Under the pieces are notes generated by a model that was not told where the DNA came from, ran no database searches, and saw nothing but the letters and a program-made list of their open reading frames with translations. The position numbers and the translations under genes are program-made. A DNA stretch of 64,000 nt, taken from NCBI RefSeq assembly GCF_002157835.1, contig NZ_CP020809.1:5704001-5768000 (forward strand), in the 5' to 3' direction. Positions 48,155 to 57,563 of the stretch are shown in pieces (the first letter of the stretch is position 1; each line of letters starts with the position of its first letter). The stretch is from Mycobacterium dioxanotrophicus (GTDB lineage Bacteria > Actinomycetota > Actinomycetes > Mycobacteriales > Mycobacteriaceae).

Positions 48155-49540
48155 TTGTCTGCGCCAAACCACAGTGGCAGCACTGTGCCCACGTTCGCCG
48201 AGCTGGGCCTTCCCGCCGAGATCGTCACCACCCTGGCCGCCAACGGCGTGACCGCGCCGTTCCCGATCCAGGCCGCCACCCTGCCCGACTCGCTGAAGGG
48301 ACGCGACGTGCTCGGCCGCGGCCGCACCGGGTCCGGCAAGACCTACGCGTTCCTGCTGCCGTTGGTCGCGCGGCTGGCCCGCAGCGACAGCCGCCGGATG
48401 TCACGCCGACCGCGCGCCCTGATTCTTGCGCCGACCCGCGAGCTCGTCACCCAGATCGAGGCCTCGCTGGCCCCGCTGGCCGCCGCGACCGGCCTGAAGT
48501 CGCTGAACGTGTTCGGCGGTGTCGGTGCCGGCCCGCAGATTTCGGCTCTGCAGCAGGGTGTCGACGTCGTGATCGCGTGCCCGGGCCGGCTGGAAGACCA
48601 CATGCGATCCGGTCATGCCGACCTGTCGGCCGTCGAGATCACCGTGCTCGACGAAGCCGACCACATGGCCGACCTCGGCTTCCTGCCCGGCGTCAAGCGC
48701 CTGCTGGACAAGACCCCGAAAGACGGTCAGCGGCTGCTCTTCTCGGCCACCCTCGATGCCGGTGTCGACGTGCTGGTCAAGCGCTACCTGCATGATCCGG
48801 TGGTGCACAGCGTCGATTCGGCGCAGTCGCCCGTCACCGCGATGGTGCACCACGTGCTGCACGTGGACAACGCGGCCCGCGTCAACGTGGTAGCCGACCT
48901 GGCCGCTGCACCGGGCCGCACCATCGTGTTCGCGCGCACCAAGCACGGCGCGAAAAACCTGACCCGCCAGCTCAATTCGCGAGGAATCTCGGCGGTCGAA
49001 CTGCACGGGAATCTGTCTCAGAACGCGCGTACCCGTAATCTCACCGCGTTCTCCGACGGCTCCGCCACGGTGCTGGTGGCCACCGACATCGCGGCCCGCG
49101 GCATTCACGTCGACGATGTGAACCTGGTGGTGCACGCGGACCCGCCGGTCGAGCACAAGGCGTATCTGCACCGCTCCGGCCGTACCGCCCGGGCCGGCAA
49201 CGAGGGCACCGTGGTGACCCTCATGCACGACGCGCAGGTGTCGGACGTGCGGAACCTGACCCGCAAGGCCGGCGTCAAGCCGACGATCACCCGCATCAAC
49301 GACACCGATCATCCGGTGCTGCAGCAGATCGCTCCCGGCGAGCGGGTTTTCGGTGAGCCCAAGCGTCCCGAGCCGAAACCGGCCCGGCCTCAGCCCGCGC
49401 AGCCGCGGCGCAGCAAGCCACGCAACGCGGGGCACCCTGCCGGGGTTACCGGCTCCCGGTCCGGAAGCCCCGCGGCCCGCAATGGCCGGCGCCGCCGGCC
49501 GAGTCGGCCCAACGACGCCGCGGGTAACGGCCGCGGGTAA
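48155..49540 (+). CDS. DEAD-box ATP-dependent RNA helicase
   Basis: 461 residues from a TTG start at 48155, with GGAG 8 nt upstream; no ATG or GTG fits before FAELGLPAEIV. All core motifs are present: Q motif (FPIQAATLP), Walker A GRTGSGKT (56-63), APTRELVTQ, DEAD in VLDEADHMADLG, SAT in LFSATLDAG, and HRSGRTARAG. A basic, Pro/Arg-rich tail (about 395-461) is typical of RNA-binding extensions. It unwinds structured RNA in ribosome assembly or decay. It is divergent from the GAF-type regulator, with a fairly long leader. Confidence 0.95.
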   Translation: MSAPNHSGSTVPTFAELGLPAEIVTTLAANGVTAPFPIQAATLPDSLKGRDVLGRGRTGSGKTYAFLLPLVARLARSDSRRMSRRPRALILAPTRELVTQIEASLAPLAAATGLKSLNVFGGVGAGPQISALQQGVDVVIACPGRLEDHMRSGHADLSAVEITVLDEADHMADLGFLPGVKRLLDKTPKDGQRLLFSATLDAGVDVLVKRYLHDPVVHSVDSAQSPVTAMVHHVLHVDNAARVNVVADLAAAPGRTIVFARTKHGAKNLTRQLNSRGISAVELHGNLSQNARTRNLTAFSDGSATVLVATDIAARGIHVDDVNLVVHADPPVEHKAYLHRSGRTARAGNEGTVVTLMHDAQVSDVRNLTRKAGVKPTITRINDTDHPVLQQIAPGERVFGEPKRPEPKPARPQPAQPRRSKPRNAGHPAGVTGSRSGSPAARNGRRRRPSRPNDAAGNGRG

Positions 49541-49586
49541 CGGCAAACACTAAAACGGCCGCGCGGGCCGCTTAGACTCTGCAGCG

Positions 49587-50597
49587 ATGCTGTTCGACGT
49601 CGTGATGGCCTGCGTGCCACTGGTCGCGGTCGCCCCCGCGGTGATCGGCGTGGCCACCGGCCACACCGACTTCACCGCGAAGGGGCAACTGCAACGCGGG
49701 CTGTACCGCTCGCTGTTGCTCGCCGAGAAACTGCCTGCCACAACGCCCGGTAGCGCCCAGATCGCCGCCGACATCGACCGGGCCACCCTCGCGGTGGCCT
49801 ACCGAGTGCAGTATCCGCAGCGCGGCGCGGAGATCACCCGGCTGGCACTGGTCGGTCTGGGGTTGCTGACCGCACTGGTCGTCTACTACGGATTGCTGTG
49901 GGTCGACGCCTGGTGGGTCTACCAGGTGTTGTTCGCGATCCCGGTGCTCGTGATGGCGGCTTGGCTGCACCGGGCCGTCGGCAATTTTATCCGCAATGAC
50001 GGGCTGACCCGCGCGGTGTTCGAATACTTCGGCGCCCCAACCGAATTGATCCGGCCTACCACTGAACTGATCACTAGGAGCCCGACTCCGACCATGGCCG
50101 CGGTGTTCGAGCGGGCCGCCGAGATCCGAGACCGCGAGCACGGCGGGACGCTCAGCTCGCTGGATGCTGTGAACGCCGCGCTGGGCTCTTACCACACCTC
50201 GGTAGATTGGCGTGCTCTGGTGGGCCGCATCCGCCGGCAGCTCAGCACCACCGATTACCGCGGGCACGCCGAGACAGCCAGGGCTCAGGCAGAGAATGTT
50301 GCTGCCCAATCATTTTCAGTGCTCAGCAGCGGATATGACCGTGCCATGCAGACATTGACCGGGCCGGTGTTCGCGGCGCGGCTGTCGTGGCTCGACACGC
50401 GTGAGCACGATCGGATCGCCAAAGCCGAGCGGGCCGGCGACGTGTACCGGGCGGCGTGGTTGGCGACCCACTATCGCGACGAACGCAGCCGAATGGCCGG
50501 GCAGCTGTCATGGCTGCGCGCGCAGCGAAATGTGCGGCCCCGCTGGCCTCTCCATTCCGAGCGGGACCGCACAAGCTTCGTCGGTGGGGATCACTAG
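49587..50597 (+). CDS. Membrane-associated hypothetical protein (336 aa)
   Basis: 336 residues from ATG 49587 (MLFDVVMACVPLVAVAPAVIG). An N-terminal hydrophobic segment (about 3-22) and two adjacent membrane helices (about 85-130; LALVGLGLLTALVVYYGLLW, VYQVLFAIPVLVMAAWLH) are followed by a soluble, charged C-terminal half. I do not recognise the family. A TANNNT element, TAGACT (49573-49578), ends 8 nt before the ATG, which suggests a leaderless transcript. It is convergent with esxT, with a 4-nt overlap, and lies between the helicase and ESX-4. Confidence 0.75.
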   Translation: MLFDVVMACVPLVAVAPAVIGVATGHTDFTAKGQLQRGLYRSLLLAEKLPATTPGSAQIAADIDRATLAVAYRVQYPQRGAEITRLALVGLGLLTALVVYYGLLWVDAWWVYQVLFAIPVLVMAAWLHRAVGNFIRNDGLTRAVFEYFGAPTELIRPTTELITRSPTPTMAAVFERAAEIRDREHGGTLSSLDAVNAALGSYHTSVDWRALVGRIRRQLSTTDYRGHAETARAQAENVAAQSFSVLSSGYDRAMQTLTGPVFAARLSWLDTREHDRIAKAERAGDVYRAAWLATHYRDERSRMAGQLSWLRAQRNVRPRWPLHSERDRTSFVGGDH

Positions 50598-50887
50598 CCC
50601 CACGCGTTGGCGGCACTGCGGTCGGTGGCGGCCACATCGTCGGCGCCGTCACGAACCGCATTACCCAGGTTGAACAAGATCTCGTTGAGGGACGCCGCGG
50701 CCTGGTTCCACCGGGTCTGTTCCAGCTGATACGCCTCGGCGGCTTCGCGAGTCCAGACCCGCTGCAGCGGGGCCAGCTGCGTGCGCAGGTCCTCCAAGGC
50801 CGCGTTCAACCGGGCCGAGGTGGTGTGAATCTCTTGGCGCACCGTGTATTCGATCTCGCCGAAGTTGTAGGACAATACCTGGCTCAT
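50594..50887 (-). CDS. esxT: ESX-4 WXG100-family protein EsxT
   Basis: 97 residues from ATG 50887 (GGAG upstream; MSQVLSYNFGEIEYTVRQEI). It is a WXG100-sized helical hairpin, with the turn at VWTREAAEAY in place of a strict W-x-G, as in M. tuberculosis EsxT, which it closely resembles (LSYNF, EIEYTVRQEIHTTSAR, LNEILFNLGNAVRDGADDVA). It is secreted as a heterodimer with EsxU through ESX-4. The gene is 16 nt after esxU. Longer in-frame starts run back into esxU. Confidence 0.93.
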   Translation of the reverse strand: MSQVLSYNFGEIEYTVRQEIHTTSARLNAALEDLRTQLAPLQRVWTREAAEAYQLEQTRWNQAAASLNEILFNLGNAVRDGADDVAATDRSAANAWG

Positions 50888-50903
50888 GCGTTGCTCCGAT
50901 CGA

Positions 50904-51224
50904 TCACAGGGTGTCCGCGACGGCACCGAGCTGCTGCGAATGTCCCTCGGCAGCTTCGCGCAGCGTGCGTTCGTTGTAACGGATGGTTTCGGCGATACGC
51001 TGCAGCGCGGTGTGCAGCTTGAGCGATTCGCTGTTCCAGCGGTCGACCACATCGCGGAACCGCAGCGCCGCCGCCCCACCCCAGACTGACGGCGGCACAC
51101 TGCTCATCCGTCCGATGAAGGTCTGCAGCATGGCGCGAATGTCATCGTTGACGACATCGATCCGGCCGGCCGCAGTGGTCATCACGTCGAAGTCGGTACC
51201 AAGGGATCCCGAAGTTGAAGCCAT
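50904..51224 (-). CDS. esxU: ESX-4 WXG100-family protein EsxU
   Basis: 106 residues from ATG 51224 with GGAAGG upstream. It has the WXG motif in SVWGGAAALRFRDVVDRWN and helices on both sides; the partner of EsxT. In M. tuberculosis the pair is Rv3445c-Rv3444c next to rplM; here the order esxU-esxT is the same but the distance to rplM is about 11 kb. 73 nt separate it from the Rv3446c-like gene, and a TATACC (-10-like, minus strand 51251-51256) suggests a separate promoter. Confidence 0.93.
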   Translation of the reverse strand: MASTSGSLGTDFDVMTTAAGRIDVVNDDIRAMLQTFIGRMSSVPPSVWGGAAALRFRDVVDRWNSESLKLHTALQRIAETIRYNERTLREAAEGHSQQLGAVADTL

Positions 51225-51297
51225 CTCGCACCTTCCGGTTTGTCTTGCGGGGTATATCAATTCGACGCACGCGGTGCCGATTTGGTTCCGCCCGATT

Positions 51298-52431
51298 TCA
51301 CAGCACCGCGTGCGCAGAGCGGATCGCCGTCTCACACGGTGCCTTTCGCCGGTCCACCGGGCCCTGGCAGCCGACGGCGATGCGGACCGTCTTGTCCGCG
51401 AACACCGCCCAGCCGACCTCCCGCCCGCCACGAATCTCGCGGTAGCTGACCACCGCACGATCGGCGATGCGGTCGGCCGGGTTGAAGTCGGTGAACACTC
51501 CCGCCGGTTGTTCGTCGAGTGCGCGACGCAGCGTCGCGGCCACCGTCTGCGGGTCGGCCGTGTCGGTCGGCGACTGGGTCAGATAGATGACGGTATTCGG
51601 ATCGGCTGCCGAAACCACCTCCACCCGAGCCGATCCCGGGCCGGATGTCACCCGGCGCACGGTCCAGTCGGCCGGGATCTGCATCCCGACCCGGCCCTCC
51701 ACCAATGCCGTCTGTGGCTGCGCTGCATCGGGGCGAGCGGCCAAGCCCGCGCAGGTGATCGCCACGGCTACGGCGATCCCGATGAGATGGCGGTTGCCAC
51801 GGCGGCGCCTGATCACCGGCAACGGGCGGACCTCCTCCCGTGGCACGGCTGCCCGCGCGCCGTTGGCCAGCATCCGCGGCCCGGCCATCGATACCGTGGT
51901 GCCGCAGGCACGTACGGCATCACCGACCGCCCCGGCCAGGACAGCGGCACCGCCGACCTCACCCGGCGCGTCGACGATGACCTGGGCGGCTCCTCGGGTC
52001 GCACCGGCCACCTCGCCGGCCAATACGGAGGGCGCACCCCGTCGGACCAGACGCACCGCGTCGCCGTCCTCGCACGACACCATGATCAGCTCGTCGGCGA
52101 TCTCCACCACCGCCCATGACGGGGCATCCAGCGTCGCGGCGAGAGCCTGAGCCCGGTGCAGCACAACACCGTCGAGCTCGGCGGCCACCGTCCGGATCCG
52201 CTCCGTCTGGTCGGTGGTCCACCACGTGGGGCACACCACGATCGGCGCCTCGGTGCGTGCTCCCGCGGCCGCGCAGATGGTCTGCGCCCACAGTTCGTCG
52301 ACCGGTACAGGTTCGTCGTCGACGAGCGCCACGGCGTCGTCGATGCACTCCACGGCGATCCGCGCGGATTCGGCATCAACCGTGCCGGGGCCGCGCACCA
52401 GTACCGGGCCTGCCTCGATCACTGCCGTCAC
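51298..52431 (-). CDS. ESX-4 secretion-associated protein (Rv3446c-like)
   Basis: 377 residues from GTG 52431, which overlaps the eccC4 stop (GTGA). It is the type VII secretion-associated family next to eccC4 in M. tuberculosis (Rv3446c). The N-terminal half is a sugar-kinase/actin-like domain (VLVRGPGTVD, VVCPTWWTTDQTERI), then an Arg-rich linker, one membrane span (about 212-232; LIGIAVAVAITCAGLAA) and a C-terminal extracytoplasmic domain with a Cys pair (AVGCQGPVDRRKAPCE). The exact role in the ESX-4 machine is unknown. Confidence 0.85.
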   Translation of the reverse strand: MTAVIEAGPVLVRGPGTVDAESARIAVECIDDAVALVDDEPVPVDELWAQTICAAAGARTEAPIVVCPTWWTTDQTERIRTVAAELDGVVLHRAQALAATLDAPSWAVVEIADELIMVSCEDGDAVRLVRRGAPSVLAGEVAGATRGAAQVIVDAPGEVGGAAVLAGAVGDAVRACGTTVSMAGPRMLANGARAAVPREEVRPLPVIRRRRGNRHLIGIAVAVAITCAGLAARPDAAQPQTALVEGRVGMQIPADWTVRRVTSGPGSARVEVVSAADPNTVIYLTQSPTDTADPQTVAATLRRALDEQPAGVFTDFNPADRIADRAVVSYREIRGGREVGWAVFADKTVRIAVGCQGPVDRRKAPCETAIRSAHAVL

Positions 52432-55400
52432 GGCAAGCCCTGCTCTGGTATGACCGCCACCTGGATCAGCTGCTCGCTGCCGGTGCGGGTGACGAATACG
52501 CCACGGCCAGGCGGCAACTGCCGTGGTCGCACACCGCCGAACAGCACGCCGTCCTCGGCGCCCGCGCTCATCACAAGACCCATGCAGCCGAGGTCTCGCA
52601 TCCGGGCCAGCACCGGGTCGAACATGGCCCGCGCCGCTCCCCCCGACCGGCGGGCGACCACGACGTGCAGTCCGACATCCCTGGCGTGCGGCAGGTATTC
52701 GAGTAGTGGGCTCAGCGGGTTGCCGTTGTCGCCGGCGACCAGGTCGTAGTCGTCGATCACGAGGTAGAACTCCGGCCCGGACCACCAGGAGCGGCTGCGC
52801 AACTGCTGCTGGGTCACGTCGGGTCCGGGCATCCTGGTTCGCAGCAGCTCCAGCACAGCCGGCAGGTGTGTCGCCACGGCCACCGGTGAAATGGCGTAAC
52901 CGGCCAGATGGTCGGACTCGACCACGCCGAGCAGAGTGCGTCGGAAGTCGATGATGAGCAGACGCACATCGCGGGAGCTGTTGGTGGCGACGAGGTCGGC
53001 GCACATTGTCCGCAACGCCGTGGTCTTACCGCAGCCCGTGTCACCGAGCACGAGCAGATTGCTCTGCTCGGTGAAATCCATGAGCACCGGCCGTAGTTCG
53101 TGCTCGCCGATTCCGATCAGCACCTGGGTGGCCGACCGGGTTGTGACGGCCGGCGCCAGAGCCCGATGATCGACTGATGCCGGAAGAAGCCGAATCGGCG
53201 GGGCACACGTGTCGGGGTATTGAGCGCACAGCGTCTCGCCAACGCGTGCGGCGGCGGCGACCAGTCCCGTGGTGCTCGGCACACCGTCGAGGCGGGGTAA
53301 TCCGATCAGCAACTCACGGCCGTCTCGGGTCAGTCCCCGCCCGGGGCGGCGGTCGGCCAGGGTGCGGGCACGCTTGCGGTCCATCTCCGATTCGGCAGGA
53401 TCCCCGAGCCGCAGTTCGATCCGGGTGCCGAGCTGATCCTTGACGGCGGGCCGGAATTCTGCCCACCGCGACGCGGTCAGCACCACATGCACGCCGTACG
53501 AAAGGCCTTGTGCGGCAAGTGTGGTGATTGCGCCCTCGACCGCGTCGAGCTCTTGCCTCAGCACCGACCAGCCGTCGACGACCAGGAACACATCGCCGAA
53601 TTCGTCCGCGGCCGTGGGGTCGGATGCGCGATGACGCCGGTATGCGGTCATCGAGTCGAGGCCCAGTTCGCCGAACAGGGCCTCCCGGCTCCGTACCACG
53701 TCCTCCAGCTGGGCCACTGTGCGGCGCACCAGGTCCGGGTCATGGCGACCTGCCACCGCGCCGACATGGGGCAGCGTCAGCAGGGACGCCAGGCCTCCAC
53801 CGCCGAAGTCGAGGCAATAGATCTGGACATCCCGGGGATGGTGCGTGGCAGCCAGGGCCATCACCAGGGTCCTGGCGGTGATCGACTTACCCGACTGTGG
53901 ACCACCGACGATCGCCACGTTGCCCGCAGCACCGTCGAGGATGACGGTGAGCCGGTCACGCCGCTGCTCGAAAGGGCTGTCGATCAACCCGATCGACGCG
54001 GTCAACGGTGTGCAGGCCGATAGCAACACGTCGCTCAGCGGCACGACCTCCGGTAGTGGTGGAAGCCAGACTTGGTGCGCGGGCCTGCCGTGCCCGGCGA
54101 TGCGCGCGAGCACCGTGTCGATCAGGGTGGGGCCGGTCTCGCGGTGTGCCACCACACCTGCCGGCGGCCATTGCGCGGTGAACCGGCGGACGGCGGTCGC
54201 CCGGATCGGCGGCGGCGCGGGCATCGGCGTGGAGACGAACGCGGTCTGGAACCGCACCAGTTCACCGGCAGGCGTCTTGAGATACGCCGCGCCGGGTGTG
54301 CTGGGTAGTTGATGGGCGTCGGCGATCCCCAAGACGGCACGGGATTCGCTTGCCGAGAAGGCCTTCAGACACACCCGGTAGGAGAGATGGGTTTCCAGCC
54401 CCCGCAGCCTGCCCTCGTCGAGCCGCTGGCTGGCCAGCAGCAGGTGCATACCCAAGGACCGGCCCAACCGCCCGATGGCGACGAAGAGTTCGGCGAAATC
54501 CGGGTGCTGGTAGAGCAGCTCTGAGAATTCGTCGACGATGATCAAGAGAGCGGGCAGCGGCGGCAGGTCCGGCCGTTGCCGCTGGTATTCAGTGATGTTC
54601 GCGAGATTGCCCGCCGTGCGCAGGATTCCCTGCCGGCGGGTGATCTCCCCGCTCAACGCATCACCCATGCGTGCCACCAGCGCGGCCTCGTCGGCGAGGT
54701 TGGTGATCAAGGCGCTCACGTGCGGCGCCGACTGGAGACCGAGAAACGTTGCGCCGCCCTTGAAGTCGACGAGGATCAGATTGAGCACCTCTGGTGGGTG
54801 GGTGGTGACCAAGCCCAGGGTCAGGGTCCGCAGGAACTCGGATTTTCCCGACCCGGTGGCACCGACGCACAACCCGTGCGGGCCCATACCGTTCTGGGCG
54901 GCTTCCTTGAGGTCCAGATGCACCGGTACGCCGTTGTCGTCGACGCCGATCGGTACGCGTAGCAGCGACCCGGACTGACGCCAGGTGAGCGCGGGATCCA
55001 GCTCCGTGAGGTCACCCAACCCGACCAGCGCCGGCCAATCCGCGGCTGCGCGCGCCGACACGGGTGCCTGATGCGGCGCGAGCCGTCGCGCACATGTCAG
55101 CGCGTCGTCGATGGTCATGCTGTCCCAACAGATGTCGCCAGTGTCGACATCAAGCCGCAGATCTGTGCTTCCGGCCTCCTCGCCGACGACGATCACGGTG
55201 ATGCCGGTGGCCGGTGGCGGCAGTTGCGCGTCCGGGTGATCGACGATGATCACCAGGTGCGGGACCACCACACTGCTGCATGCCTCTGCCGACGTGCGGT
55301 AGCGGAGATGGTGCTCGTCGTTGTGCGGATGTCGATGGTGCGGCAGCCATTTCAGCCAGTCCCACCGGGACGCGGCCGCATCATCGAGCACCGCGGCCAC

Positions 55401-56129
55401 CCGCACGTCGTGTGGTCCGTGCGTTACCGCCAGTCCGCAGACGGCCGCGCGGATCAACGCCCGGGCGCGAGAGCGCTCTCCCGTGATCGCAAGGCTCTGG
55501 GTATTCCGCAGTTCCAGTGTGACGGGTACCTCGGGCACCATGGCCCGTCGCTCGATCAGGCGCTGCAACGCGACTGCTGTCACCGGGTCCTGCTCGGCGC
55601 CCGGAGCGGATTCGGGCGCCACCAGCTTGGTGGTCAGCCAGACCTCACCGATGCCGATGCGGACCACACCGAAGTGGGGATCGGCAGGACCACGCCGCCA
55701 CATGTGCTCAGTGCCGATCAATGTCCAGAGCACATCCGGGTCCGGATAACGCTCGTACAGTGAATCCCGCTGTGCGGTAGCCGTTCCCAAGACCGCCTCG
55801 TCGATGCCATCAAGATAGTTCAGGTAGTTTCGCCGGTCCCGGTCGAGTTCTGCGGTCCGCCCGGTACCACGCATGCTGTAGGCCAGCGTGCCGAGCGCCG
55901 ACATCACCATCATCACGGGGAACAGCGTGACCATCGGTCCCCGCGAGGCTGCGGCGCCGGATCCGAAGTAGACGACCATCATGCCGACCACGGCCAGCAC
56001 TAGTACCACCGGCAGCAGGCGGGCCATGAGATTCGCCGGAGCACTCGTCGGCACCGGCGGCGGCGCGTCGATGACCAGCTCGCCGGACGGCGCCGGCGAG
56101 CTCGACCGGTGTTGTGCAGTGAGCTCCAT
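52428..56129 (-). CDS. eccC4: ESX-4 FtsK/SpoIIIE-type ATPase EccC4
   Basis: 1233 residues from ATG 56129; GTG 56147 in frame would add six residues, and neither has a clear ribosome binding site. Two membrane helices lie near 35-85. Three FtsK-like ATPase domains follow, with Walker A GATGSGKSE (about 425), GGPQSGKSIT (about 742) and GDTGCGKTT (about 1030). The acidic Walker B segments are LLIIVDEFSELL, VFLVVDGWSVL and FYLVIDDYDLV. It is the motor and substrate-selection subunit of ESX-4, as one uninterrupted chain. It is divergent from eccD4. Confidence 0.97.
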   Translation of the reverse strand: MELTAQHRSSSPAPSGELVIDAPPPVPTSAPANLMARLLPVVLVLAVVGMMVVYFGSGAAASRGPMVTLFPVMMVMSALGTLAYSMRGTGRTAELDRDRRNYLNYLDGIDEAVLGTATAQRDSLYERYPDPDVLWTLIGTEHMWRRGPADPHFGVVRIGIGEVWLTTKLVAPESAPGAEQDPVTAVALQRLIERRAMVPEVPVTLELRNTQSLAITGERSRARALIRAAVCGLAVTHGPHDVRVAAVLDDAAASRWDWLKWLPHHRHPHNDEHHLRYRTSAEACSSVVVPHLVIIVDHPDAQLPPPATGITVIVVGEEAGSTDLRLDVDTGDICWDSMTIDDALTCARRLAPHQAPVSARAAADWPALVGLGDLTELDPALTWRQSGSLLRVPIGVDDNGVPVHLDLKEAAQNGMGPHGLCVGATGSGKSEFLRTLTLGLVTTHPPEVLNLILVDFKGGATFLGLQSAPHVSALITNLADEAALVARMGDALSGEITRRQGILRTAGNLANITEYQRQRPDLPPLPALLIIVDEFSELLYQHPDFAELFVAIGRLGRSLGMHLLLASQRLDEGRLRGLETHLSYRVCLKAFSASESRAVLGIADAHQLPSTPGAAYLKTPAGELVRFQTAFVSTPMPAPPPIRATAVRRFTAQWPPAGVVAHRETGPTLIDTVLARIAGHGRPAHQVWLPPLPEVVPLSDVLLSACTPLTASIGLIDSPFEQRRDRLTVILDGAAGNVAIVGGPQSGKSITARTLVMALAATHHPRDVQIYCLDFGGGGLASLLTLPHVGAVAGRHDPDLVRRTVAQLEDVVRSREALFGELGLDSMTAYRRHRASDPTAADEFGDVFLVVDGWSVLRQELDAVEGAITTLAAQGLSYGVHVVLTASRWAEFRPAVKDQLGTRIELRLGDPAESEMDRKRARTLADRRPGRGLTRDGRELLIGLPRLDGVPSTTGLVAAAARVGETLCAQYPDTCAPPIRLLPASVDHRALAPAVTTRSATQVLIGIGEHELRPVLMDFTEQSNLLVLGDTGCGKTTALRTMCADLVATNSSRDVRLLIIDFRRTLLGVVESDHLAGYAISPVAVATHLPAVLELLRTRMPGPDVTQQQLRSRSWWSGPEFYLVIDDYDLVAGDNGNPLSPLLEYLPHARDVGLHVVVARRSGGAARAMFDPVLARMRDLGCMGLVMSAGAEDGVLFGGVRPRQLPPGRGVFVTRTGSEQLIQVAVIPEQGLP

Positions 56130-56240
56130 CGACGTTAAGACGCGCACCGGAGCAGATCCGTTCCACCCGAAATTGCTGCAATCCGCTGCGACCGCGCTCG
56201 GCTACGGTGTGTTCACTGGCGTCAACCGGGGGGTGATGAC

Positions 56241-57563
56241 GTGCCGAATGCATTGTGCCGAGTGGCGATTCACTGTGAGCTGCCCGGCGCCGACCAACCG
56301 GCGACGGTCGATCTGCGCCTGCCGTCGTCGCTGACCGTGGGGCAACTGCTGCCCGCCATCGCCGACGCCGTCGGCGCAGGCACCGGACCGCGTCGCTGGC
56401 GGTTGTCCCGGGTCGGCGGGCCGTCGCTGGACGAATCGATGTCCTTGAGCCAGCACGACATTCGGGACGGCGATCTGCTGTTGTTGTCGGCCGCTGCAGT
56501 GCCGAGGCCACGGCCCCGCGACCCGTCCTTGATCGGTGCACTCGCCGCGGCAATCCCGGACAATCCACACTCCGGGTTACGCCCGGTCGGTTGCCTGGGC
56601 ACCGTGCTCGTCGGCGCACTGACACTGGCGGGTGCCGCAGCAGGCGGTACGGGGCGGGTCGTCACCGCTGCCGCCCTGGCCGTCGCCGTGACCGGCGCCG
56701 CGATGGCTGCGCGCCGGGTCCGCTGTGGGCCCGACTCGGTGGCCGCCGTGGACCTCTGCGCGGTGCTGCAGGCCGCAGTGCTCGGATTCCTGGTCGTGCC
56801 GGGCGGCCCCGCACCGGCGAATGCCTTTCTGGCCGCGGTGGCATCGGCTTCGGTCGCCGCGGTGCTGCTTCGGCTATCGGGCGGCAGCACAGTCATTTTG
56901 ACCGCCGTGGTGACGATGACCGCGACTGTCGGGGTGGTCAGCGGGACGGCGGTGATGTGGCCGCTGTCCACAGTGGCGCTCGGAGCTGTGTTGGCGACGG
57001 CAGCGCTGGGCGGGCTCACGGCGGCTGCACGATTGTCGATCGCGCTGGCCCGTCTCACTCCGCCGCTCCCGGGCGACGAGGGACCTGACGGCGACATCGC
57101 CGGCCGCGTACTGCGCGGGCACCGAACGCTGACGGGGCTCGTCACCGGCTTCTCCGCCGCCGCGGCATTGGGAACGATCATTGTCGTCGCCGGCGCCAGG
57201 CATGCGGTGACGCCGGCGGCCGTGGCATTCACCTGCGCGGTCGGGGTGGCACTGGCGTTGCGCGCCCGTTCGCACGCTTCGGGCCTCTGCAGGCTCGCGC
57301 TCGCCGGAGCCGGATTCGCCGCCACCACAGCGACATTCGTTCTCGTGGTGGTGTGGTCGCCGACATCGGCACACTGGGCGGCAGGCATTGTCGTCAGCGC
57401 GGGGCTCGCGGCACTCGCGCCGGGTGCAGCCACTGTGGCCGCCGGTCACCGCGCCTCGCGCATCCTCGACGCCACGGAGTATCTGGCGCTGGCGTCGGTG
57501 GTACCGCTGGCATGCTGGCTCGCCGGGCTCTTCGACCTGGCTCGAGGTCTGAACCTGCCATGA
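56241..57563 (+). CDS. eccD4: ESX-4 membrane channel component EccD4
   Basis: 440 residues from GTG 56241 (PNALCRVAIHCELPGADQP), preceded by a G-rich stretch (GGGGGG). The N-terminal ubiquitin-like domain (about 1-90; LPSSLTVGQLLPAIADAVG, RDGDLLLLS) is followed by about 11 membrane helices. EccD is the main membrane-embedded subunit of the ESX core. The stop overlaps the mycP4 start (ATGA), so the two are coupled. An ESX-4 locus has no eccE, and none is seen here. Confidence 0.95.
   Translation: MPNALCRVAIHCELPGADQPATVDLRLPSSLTVGQLLPAIADAVGAGTGPRRWRLSRVGGPSLDESMSLSQHDIRDGDLLLLSAAAVPRPRPRDPSLIGALAAAIPDNPHSGLRPVGCLGTVLVGALTLAGAAAGGTGRVVTAAALAVAVTGAAMAARRVRCGPDSVAAVDLCAVLQAAVLGFLVVPGGPAPANAFLAAVASASVAAVLLRLSGGSTVILTAVVTMTATVGVVSGTAVMWPLSTVALGAVLATAALGGLTAAARLSIALARLTPPLPGDEGPDGDIAGRVLRGHRTLTGLVTGFSAAAALGTIIVVAGARHAVTPAAVAFTCAVGVALALRARSHASGLCRLALAGAGFAATTATFVLVVVWSPTSAHWAAGIVVSAGLAALAPGAATVAAGHRASRILDATEYLALASVVPLACWLAGLFDLARGLNLP

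Noticed and set aside
49556..49570. Terminator after the DEAD-box gene (CGGCC/GGCCG)
   Set aside because: The stem is only 5 bp and directly abuts the next promoter-like element; too weak to call.
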